Origin: Verrucomicrobiota bacterium
Lineage (GTDB): Bacteria > Chlamydiota > Chlamydiia > Chlamydiales > JAEYWL01
Length of the DNA: 11,702 nt
Assembly: GCA_023428915.1 (NCBI GenBank)
Contig: JAEYWL010000020.1
Coordinates: forward strand, 1 to 11,702
Direction: 5' to 3'
Shown here: positions 6,118 through 11,702 of the stretch, piece by piece
Position numbering within the stretch: position 1 is the first letter of the stretch
How the letters are laid out: every line of letters begins with the position of its first letter
Notes under the pieces: generated by a model
What the model saw: only the letters and a program-made list of their open reading frames with translations
The model's database searches: none
Told to the model about the DNA's origin: nothing
Made by a program: the position numbers and the translations under genes

Positions 6118-7173
6118 ATGCGCATTCTCATTATCAAAACTTCCTCCTTAGGCGACATCGTTCAAACCTTTCCCGCGTTGGCCTTTTTACGTAAAAAATT
6201 CCCCGCTGCTCAAATCGATTGGGTGGTTGAAGAGCCGTTTGCTGACTTAGTAAAAACCCATCCCTATATCGATAACGCCTATTGCATAAAAACGAAGAAC
6301 TGGCGCAAATCGCTTATAGCAGGCTTTCAGGAAATGCTGCAGTTCCGCCAAACATTGCGCGAAGTAAGCTATGATCTGCTATTTGACTTTCAGAGCAACT
6401 TTAAGTCGGCGCTCGTCACATTGCAAGCCAAAGCCAAAGATAAGGTGGGCTATGGCCGAAAAACTGTCCACGAATGGCCCAATTTATTGGCCACTAATAA
6501 ACGGTTTGACTACCCGCCCGGCCTCAACATTCGAGGCGATCTGCTCTACTTGCCCCAAGCCTACTTTAATGATTTTAGCTCTTTTACTGATGAAGGCATT
6601 TCATTAAAAGTGACCCCGCAGCAGGAAGACGAAATTACACAGATCCTGCAACAGCCGGAATTGCAAGAAGGCAAGCAGATGCTGGTCTGCCCCGCTGCTT
6701 TTTGGAAGAATAAGCAGCTGCCCAAAGAAACCCTGGAAAAATTCTTGCAATTGCTCACAAAGCACCACTCTGCAAAATTGCTGCTCGCCTGGGGGAATAA
6801 GCAAGAACTAGAATTAGCTGAGCAGCTGCATAAGCAATTTCCAAGTGAAAGCATAGTTATTCCCCGCTTGGCCCTTCCCGCTCTGCAAAATCTAATGAGC
6901 CGTGTCAGTCTCGTTATTGCCATGGATTCACTGCCGCTTCATTTAGCCGGCACAACAGCCACGCCAACTTTAAGCTTTTTCGGCCCTTCTTCCGCCGCAA
7001 AATACAAACCATTAAGCGACAAACACTTAGCTATTCAAGGCAGCTGCCCCTTTGGCCGCACTTTTGAAAAGCGCTGCCCTATTCTTCGCACTTGCCCCAC
7101 AGGGGATTGCATTCACAACTTCTCTGCCGATTCCCTCTACAAACAATTTAATAATTGGTACAATTTTAATTAA
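6118..7173 (+). CDS. waaC: ADP-heptose:LPS heptosyltransferase, WaaC-like (GT9)
   Basis: This 351-aa cytoplasmic or membrane-associated enzyme should transfer L-glycero-D-manno-heptose to the lipopolysaccharide inner core. The N-terminus MRILIIKTSSLGDIVQTFPAL holds the family's GD pair (Gly12-Asp13, catalytic base), followed by IDWVVEE (33-39), as in WaaC. The C-terminal nucleotide-sugar site is MDSLPLHLAG (269-278) and FFGPSS (287-292). The C-terminus carries four spaced cysteines (310, 320, 326, 331) in CPFGRTFEKRCPILRTCPTG and the following GDC. It is coupled to mnmA by a 2-nt gap with no strong ribosome-binding site of its own. The exact acceptor is unknown, so the symbol is by best resemblance. 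Confidence 0.85.
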   Translation: MRILIIKTSSLGDIVQTFPALAFLRKKFPAAQIDWVVEEPFADLVKTHPYIDNAYCIKTKNWRKSLIAGFQEMLQFRQTLREVSYDLLFDFQSNFKSALVTLQAKAKDKVGYGRKTVHEWPNLLATNKRFDYPPGLNIRGDLLYLPQAYFNDFSSFTDEGISLKVTPQQEDEITQILQQPELQEGKQMLVCPAAFWKNKQLPKETLEKFLQLLTKHHSAKLLLAWGNKQELELAEQLHKQFPSESIVIPRLALPALQNLMSRVSLVIAMDSLPLHLAGTTATPTLSFFGPSSAAKYKPLSDKHLAIQGSCPFGRTFEKRCPILRTCPTGDCIHNFSADSLYKQFNNWYNFN

Positions 7174-7176
7174 AAC

Positions 7177-7205
7177 TTAACTTTCATAGTTAAAATAATT
7201 ATAAT
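7177..7205 (+). promoter_or_regulatory. Sigma-70-type promoter implying a leaderless mRNA
   Basis: TTAACT (7177-7182), a 17-bp spacer and a perfect TATAAT (7200-7205) precede the ATG at 7212 by only 6 nt, so transcription should begin at or next to the start codon. No Shine-Dalgarno sequence is present. The -35 box is also one arm of a small 6-bp inverted repeat with AGTTAA at 7188-7193. Confidence 0.55.
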
Positions 7206-7211
7206 TGTTTT

Positions 7212-9248
7212 ATGGAAGTTAACAATAATTTAAATATTAGTTTATATGTAAATGAAAAACTCTCAATTAATACTAAGCTGAGAGAAATTGACAAGCGCAT
7301 CTCTGCTACATCTATTACTTTGCTCGAAAAAGAGAAAACTATAGAAGAATTAAGCTCTCTTAAATCTAGATTGCTGGAAATAGAAAATGATAAAAACAAA
7401 TGCCTTGGCAAAGTTGACACCTTGCAACAAGAAACATTGCAAACACAAATTGATGAAGAGGAAACCGAAAAAAATGTGCCTTATACCTATGATATGATTG
7501 ATTGGATAGAGCTAAAAACTGAAAAGATCAACCTTGATGCAGATTTTGGCGCACTTAAGACCGACATGCCGCTATTCTTAAAAAGCCCAAGTGCGGAATT
7601 AGCAAAAACACTTATTTATCCACTTCACACACTAACTAAGGCTTCACCTTCAATAAATAAACGCGAGTTTACAAAATGGCTAAACGAGCAAATCATTCAA
7701 ATGCAGCCAGAGCACAGGACAGCGTTATTGCAAGCGCTGGTCAACTCTCCAGAAGCCAGTAAGAATAGAAGTTTAGCCGCTTATTTTTACCCGGCCAATA
7801 CTGTAGAAAGCTGGCAGGAATACCTTTTTCTCTTTTTGCAATTAAAATTACAGCTTTCTCCTGATGAGCTTCCTGTAAATGTGGCAGAGCAGTTAAGTTA
7901 CCGTCTTGAACAAACCCCGCTATTGATTGCAGCCTTAAATAGTTTTAATCCGGAAGACCGTCAGGCTATTATTGCCGATTTGACGGCAGAGCTTCCACGC
8001 CAACTTTACCTACCTCTTAATAACCTCTCAGAACTATTTACAACTGCCGAACAACTGCAGCATCTCTGTGCACAATTAAGTATGCCACTCCCTCCCAAAT
8101 TGAGCGAACAGTTTAAACAATTTCTGCTCACAGCTAATTCAGAAACTTTAGCCCGCTTTAAAAACATTTTTCCTGAAAATTCTGAATTGCATGCATTTGT
8201 AGAAAAAGTACAACAAGCTGCATATCCAGAATACTCTCTTAATGCTGCCCAATGGCTGAACCAACTCATTGAACAGCCAGCCTCCGCCAAAGAATTGTTA
8301 CTAGAAATTGGATTAGAAAATTTTACCCAGCTTATCAATACTTTTGCGGCCGCAAAACTTACTGAATTTAAGGATGAACAAACCAACTCAATTTTTCTCG
8401 CTTGTATGGAAGTTATGCCATGGGTAAAAGGATTAAAAAAAGAAAGTAATGGACATATTGGAATCACTGCAGAGGGATTGCAAACTATCATGCAAGAATG
8501 GCTGCATTCCCACCCCATCGCCAAAAAGGTGTATCTGACTACCGAACCGAGCGATTTTCATCAGCAATTTGCCGATTTCATTGCGAGCGGAAATTCCTAT
8601 GGCTATTTCATTATGCAACCAGACATTAGCATGCAAGTCCATTATGCCCCTGTAATTATTCACCGCACTGAAAGCCGCAACTATGAAATCTTAAGCTTAG
8701 ACAGCACAGGACAATATGCCTATGAAATCTATGAAACACTAAAAAATGAAGGCATTACCGGAAAACTCTACTACAGCACGTTTTCCCGGCAAGGAATGGA
8801 ATTTGTGTGCGCCTTATTTGCCTGTAAGGATATTCGCAAGGCGGCACGTAATCCTGAAGCTTTTTTTGCACATGCTGCAACTCATGCTACTGAAACACCC
8901 ATTCCTGACCCGAGGTCAATTCCGGCAGACCCTAACTTTGTAGCTGTAAAACAAGATCCGGAACTTACTCTATTTCGCTTAAATAAATTGCCTCCTGCTT
9001 TAATGGCGACCAATCAATCAATGACAGCTTTAACCGAATATGTCTTAGAAGATGACGAAAACGAAGAAGAAGGACTTGAAAAAGATGCCTTAGCGAAAAA
9101 AGTTGATGACAAAACAAGAATCGACCAGTATCTGCAACGAAAAACTAATCAACTGATTACTGCCCCTCAGAATAAACTCTTGGCTGACACCTTATACAAA
9201 TACATTGCCCGTATCATCACCTTGGACACTCAGTCTAGAGCTCTTTAG
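7212..9248 (+). CDS. YopJ-like (clan CE) acetyltransferase/cysteine protease, probable effector
   Basis: This 678-aa protein has a likely coiled coil at about 15-88, a long helical middle (about 100-440) with no recognised domain, and a C-terminal catalytic region. There VHYAPVII gives His477, EILSLDS gives Asp497, and RQGMEFVCALF gives Gln527 and Cys533; the Q-x5-C spacing and the order His, acid, Gln, Cys match clan CE (YopJ/C55 and Ulp1/C48). YopJ has Glu where this has Asp; Ulp1-like proteases use Asp-Ser, as here. After Cys, LNKLPPALMATNQSMTALTEY (589-609) resembles the YopJ stretch ending LPVTFYKHTQ...L-EY, which favours YopJ. Family members acetylate or de-conjugate ubiquitin-like proteins inside host cells. 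An acidic patch (611-624) follows. No signal peptide or membrane segment is seen. The base composition is more A+T-rich than mnmA. The start has no Shine-Dalgarno. The gene overlaps the convergent antiporter by 14 nt. Confidence 0.65.
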   Translation: MEVNNNLNISLYVNEKLSINTKLREIDKRISATSITLLEKEKTIEELSSLKSRLLEIENDKNKCLGKVDTLQQETLQTQIDEEETEKNVPYTYDMIDWIELKTEKINLDADFGALKTDMPLFLKSPSAELAKTLIYPLHTLTKASPSINKREFTKWLNEQIIQMQPEHRTALLQALVNSPEASKNRSLAAYFYPANTVESWQEYLFLFLQLKLQLSPDELPVNVAEQLSYRLEQTPLLIAALNSFNPEDRQAIIADLTAELPRQLYLPLNNLSELFTTAEQLQHLCAQLSMPLPPKLSEQFKQFLLTANSETLARFKNIFPENSELHAFVEKVQQAAYPEYSLNAAQWLNQLIEQPASAKELLLEIGLENFTQLINTFAAAKLTEFKDEQTNSIFLACMEVMPWVKGLKKESNGHIGITAEGLQTIMQEWLHSHPIAKKVYLTTEPSDFHQQFADFIASGNSYGYFIMQPDISMQVHYAPVIIHRTESRNYEILSLDSTGQYAYEIYETLKNEGITGKLYYSTFSRQGMEFVCALFACKDIRKAARNPEAFFAHAATHATETPIPDPRSIPADPNFVAVKQDPELTLFRLNKLPPALMATNQSMTALTEYVLEDDENEEEGLEKDALAKKVDDKTRIDQYLQRKTNQLITAPQNKLLADTLYKYIARIITLDTQSRAL

Positions 9249-10677
9249 CGAGAAGATGGGGGGTAAGGGCGCTTTTTCTCTTTTGGTAGAGCCAAAAGCC
9301 GAATATAGGGCTGATAGTCAGCAAGTTGCCTACGCAGATCATGATAAAATAACGCGAAGCACTTTCAATATTGATGTTATCGGGCGGCAAAAAGCTCACG
9401 ATAATGGTTGTCACACATCCCACAAGGCCTAATAAAGCTGTAGACCAGATTCCAAGCCTGCCGCCGGGGATTCTAAAAATCGAAGGCCTGTTTTTCATGT
9501 CGTAGTGCAGCTTGATGCCGGCTGCGAACATGAGAATGTACATTAACATGTACAATTCAGTGCTTAAAGCTGTCAAGAACCAGTAAAAGGCATTTACACT
9601 GGGCTCAAGCAGGAATACCAGGCAAAATAAGCTCACTAAAACAGCCTGCGCCAAAAGCACATTTGCGGCCACGCCATGCTTATTCTTCTTAGAGAAGAAG
9701 GCCGGTAAAAAGCCAAACTCTGCAGCGTGCAGCAGCCCTTTTGCCGGGGAGATCAACCAGTTGATCATCGTGCCCACGGACCCTACAACAATCAGCAACG
9801 TAAATAAAGGGGTCAGCCAGTCGAGGCCGAATACTTTAAAGAAGCTGCTGAATAACTGCATCACACCAGCGACTAGGTTAATCTGTTTTTCAGGCAGCAC
9901 AAAAGCGATAGCCAGCGAACCTAAAACCATGGATACAAAAATAAACAAGGTAGCTAATAATACTGCTCTTGGGAAATTGCGCTGCGGGTTGTTCACGTCA
10001 TTGACATGCACTCCTGAGAGTTCCATGCCGAGGAAAGAAGCCATAATAGCGATTAAAGAAACCCAGCTGGATGATTCGCCAAAAGAAGGCACCATAGCTG
10101 AAGGAGTGAGCTCGATTTGCAGAGGCTGTCCACTAAAATACCAGAAAATACCGAGAAGGATTAAACTTACGAGAGGAATGATCGTACCAATGGTACAGCA
10201 GATATTATTTACTAAAGTGGAGACGTGTATGCCCCTTAAATTGACCAGGGTCAAAACCCAAAAAACAGTGAGAATCACACTGACAAGATAGGTCTTATTC
10301 TGTGCAAGTTCCGGATCAATCAAGTAGGCAAAGGTGCCGGCAATAAACGATAGCATGGTCGGGTACCAAACCATGGTGTTGATCCACTGCAGCCAGATGG
10401 CCGCCATCCCTAAACGCTTGCCGAAAGCTCGTTGCACCCACTGGTACACTCCTCCTTTATCGGGGAAAGCTGCTGACAGCTCTGCGGCCATCAAAGCTGT
10501 GGGGATCAAAAATAAGATTGCAGAAATGGTGAAGAAAAAAATTAGCGAACTGCCAAAGAGCGCTGCTGCAGGCAGATTGCGCATGTTATCGATAGCCGCG
10601 ATCATTAAAATGACAAGCGAGGCTAACGAAATTTTCTTACCGGTTTGCTTAATTGAGGAGTTGGCTTCTGTTTTCAT
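9235..10677 (-). CDS. APC-superfamily amino-acid antiporter, GadC/glutamate:GABA-type
   Basis: This 480-aa inner-membrane protein has about twelve hydrophobic helices. It has the APC-type first helix region (MIAAIDNMRNLPAAALFG, 25-42), then KGGVYQWVQRAFG (74-86) and LQWINTMVWYPTMLSFIAGT (95-114). The mid-protein FLGMELSGVHVNDVNNPQRN (215-234) is the conserved loop of the glutamate:GABA antiporter group, which includes GadC and chlamydial AaxC. Such carriers exchange an amino acid for its decarboxylated or related product; intracellular bacteria often use them to take up host amino acids. The substrate is not predictable. The gene lies 20 nt downstream of the dacB remnant on the same strand and has its own candidate promoter. 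No Shine-Dalgarno is visible. The TAG stop lies within the end of the convergent YopJ-like gene. Confidence 0.88.
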   Translation of the reverse strand: MKTEANSSIKQTGKKISLASLVILMIAAIDNMRNLPAAALFGSSLIFFFTISAILFLIPTALMAAELSAAFPDKGGVYQWVQRAFGKRLGMAAIWLQWINTMVWYPTMLSFIAGTFAYLIDPELAQNKTYLVSVILTVFWVLTLVNLRGIHVSTLVNNICCTIGTIIPLVSLILLGIFWYFSGQPLQIELTPSAMVPSFGESSSWVSLIAIMASFLGMELSGVHVNDVNNPQRNFPRAVLLATLFIFVSMVLGSLAIAFVLPEKQINLVAGVMQLFSSFFKVFGLDWLTPLFTLLIVVGSVGTMINWLISPAKGLLHAAEFGFLPAFFSKKNKHGVAANVLLAQAVLVSLFCLVFLLEPSVNAFYWFLTALSTELYMLMYILMFAAGIKLHYDMKNRPSIFRIPGGRLGIWSTALLGLVGCVTTIIVSFLPPDNINIESASRYFIMICVGNLLTISPIFGFWLYQKRKSALTPHLLAKEL

Positions 10678-10683
10678 GCAAAC

Positions 10684-10712
10684 ATTTTACCAAATTCTCA
10701 ATAAATATGCAA
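10684..10712 (-). promoter_or_regulatory. Extended -10 promoter for the antiporter, leaderless geometry
   Basis: On the minus strand TTGCAT (10712-10707), a 17-bp spacer and TGG-TAAAAT (-10 at 10689-10684, with the TGn extension) precede the ATG by 6 nt, the same spacing as at the YopJ-like gene. The promoter lies across the last codons and stop of the dacB remnant. Confidence 0.45.
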
Positions 10713-11570
10713 TCTTATTGAATATTTATTTTTCCCAGATTGGTCATAGAGGCTGCTGGAAATTAAGCTGACATCTTCAAAAATGGGGAAAATATCATCA
10801 ATGGTTGGCATAGTGACATTATTCACTACAACCATATAAACCAGCAGATGCCCATTTTCACCCTCGATGTAGCCGCCAAGCGCCTGGGTAATCAAAAAGA
10901 ACTTGCCGGTGGCTAAGTTAAAAGAAACCCCTGTACCCGGCTTTGTCCACACTTTACCTGCTGCTTTAGTGTCTTTGGCAAAATCCTCCATGGAACCATC
11001 CACGCCTAAGATTGGCAACGATTCCATATAGCGGGCAAATCATGGATTGCCTTTTTTATACATGTACTCAAGCAAAGCAATTTCGTCTTTGGGGGTTAAG
11101 CGATTTTCATTGCCTCCGGCGCCGTCAATAAAGACAAAGGCATTTTCTGAAATTTTTACCTCTTTTTTAATGAAATCGCCAACTAGCAGCATCCCTTCAT
11201 CAAAAGTCTTCTGGCCATTTTTAACAGCCAGCAGCAGCGGTACTAAGTTTGCGCCTAAATTATGGCTAACTTTCAGGATCAATTTGCCATATTGCCAAAG
11301 CGGTGGAGACACCCAAGCAGCTATCGGTTCTTTGCCAGCATAAGCTGGAAAAGAAGTTGGATTAGCTTTTTCGGCAGAAGCACTGACTTTAACGCCTTGC
11401 TGCTGCAAGGCTTGAATAAGCGCAGCTCGTGCAAAAGAGGCTGGGTGTATAATATTGGCAGTTCGCACTACGTTTTTTTGCCCTGCAGGAACAGTACCTT
11501 GGATGACCACTTTTTTGCCGCTATCATCAGTCGTGATCTTAAGGAAATAATTAAAAGCTATTTTTTGGCG
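10698..11570 (-). pseudogene. dacB: dacB remnant, D-Ala-D-Ala carboxypeptidase/endopeptidase (PBP4), 5'-truncated with an in-frame stop
   Basis: PBP4 is a periplasmic peptidoglycan carboxypeptidase and endopeptidase. The remnant matches its C-terminal part: VVIQGTVPAGQK, HPASFARAALIQAL, the SxN motif Ser-His-Asn (DNA 11267-11259), NRLTPKDEIALLEYM, then SLPILGVDGSMEDF, the KTG-equivalent Lys-Pro-Gly (10943-10935) and ITQALGGYIEGENGHLLVYM. A TGA at 11042-11040 splits the frame between GNP and FARYMESLP; a Trp codon would fit there (TGG to TGA). Upstream, homology fades at about 11570 where an in-frame stop and the IS3-like end follow, so the SxxK active site is missing. TGA ends the gene itself at 10700-10698 and also the NUDIX gene, so recoding is unlikely. 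It is non-functional unless the rest lies beyond the IS and is restored. Confidence 0.8.
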
Positions 11571-11623
11571 TTAATATAACAGACATTCTATAGTGGACCC
11601 CATTTTTTAGACAGGTGATTATG

Positions 11624-11655
11624 TCCTCCTTCAAGTATAAAATCTTGAAGGAGGA
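11624..11655 (+). promoter_or_regulatory. Hairpin sequestering the transposase ribosome-binding site
   Basis: TCCTCCTTCAAG (11624-11635) and CTTGAAGGAGGA (11644-11655) form a perfect 12-bp stem with an 8-nt loop, TATAAAAT. The right arm contains the Shine-Dalgarno GGAGG just upstream of the ATG at 11660. RNA reading in from outside the element would fold and hide the site. The loop could itself be a -10 box, in which case transcripts starting within the element would lack the left arm. Confidence 0.75.
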
Positions 11656-11659
11656 TTTT

Positions 11660-11702
11660 ATGTCCAAGCCACCAAAAAAGCGATCGTCTGATTACAAACT
11701 TA
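11660..11702 (+). CDS. IS3-like transposase OrfA, N-terminal fragment (runs off the window)
   Basis: Only 14 codons are visible, MSKPPKKRSSDYKL, preceded by GAAGGAGG five bases upstream. A basic start followed by S-x-[DE]-[FY]-K is usual for the helix-turn-helix OrfA of IS3-family elements. The rest is outside the window. Confidence 0.6.
   Translation, partial: MSKPPKKRSSDYKL

Larger units (their letters stand above)
11591..11702 (+). mobile_element. IS3-family-like insertion sequence, left end
   Basis: TAGTGGACCCCATTTTTTAG at 11591-11610 resembles the terminal inverted repeats of IS3-family elements, many of which carry TAGTGGAC or TGGACCCC. It is followed by the start of a transposase gene and it truncates dacB. 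The exact outer boundary is uncertain, between about 11571 and 11595, because the other end and the target duplication are outside the window. Confidence 0.7.

Noticed and set aside
7177..7193. TTAACT/AGTTAA hairpin as terminator of mnmA-waaC
   Set aside because: The stem is only 6 A+T-rich pairs without a T-run, and the same bases make a better -35 element.
11040..11042. TGA read as Trp (altered genetic code) in dacB
   Set aside because: TGA also ends the NUDIX gene and the dacB frame itself at their expected C-termini, so a nonsense mutation is the simpler explanation.
1..11702. CRISPR arrays, tRNA or rRNA genes
   Set aside because: I saw no regularly spaced identical repeats with unique spacers and no recognisable tRNA or rRNA signature sequences.

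Overview
This 11.7 kb window looks like part of the chromosome of a Gram-negative bacterium that lives inside eukaryotic cells. The reasons are an ankyrin-repeat Fic protein and a YopJ-like (clan CE) protein, both of the kind delivered into host cells, a GadC-type amino-acid antiporter common in intracellular bacteria, an ADP-heptose (LPS) glycosyltransferase, and several genes decaying around insertion sequences. I cannot fix the phylum. Environmental Chlamydiae and amoeba-associated Proteobacteria or Dependentiae are all possible; the MnmA is not the E. coli-like type, which argues against an ordinary gammaproteobacterium.

Layout. Positions 1-96 are the end of an IS21-like element that cuts off cyoA (quinol oxidase subunit II, minus strand, 97-351). 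The 300 bp gene-free stretch at 352-651 carries three short direct repeats and a well-formed sigma-54 (-24/-12) promoter reading into an Ank-Fic gene (652-3012). This is followed at once by a 242-aa gene (3014-3742) that I read as a catalytically dead Fic relative. A symmetric two-hairpin repeat (REPIN/MITE-like, 3711-3848) ends that gene and separates it from a convergent mazG-NUDIX pair (minus strand, overlapping by 8 nt). A 96 bp divergent promoter region leads to mnmA and a WaaC-like heptosyltransferase, two nucleotides apart. Next is a 678-aa YopJ-like gene whose promoter implies a leaderless mRNA. It converges with, and overlaps by 14 nt, an amino-acid antiporter gene whose promoter has the same leaderless geometry. 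Upstream of the antiporter is a dacB (PBP4) remnant with an in-frame TGA, truncated at its 5' side by an IS3-like element whose first transposase codons close the window.

How the genes fit together. The housekeeping core (mazG, NUDIX, mnmA, waaC) is interleaved with two probable host-interaction loci. The most unusual is the sigma-54-driven Ank-Fic / pseudo-Fic pair: an apparently intact AMP-transferase motif with no recognisable inhibitory helix in cis, followed by a dead homologue that may carry one. Both window ends lie inside mobile elements that interrupt conserved genes. That fits genome decay, but it would also be expected if this is a contig broken at repeats.
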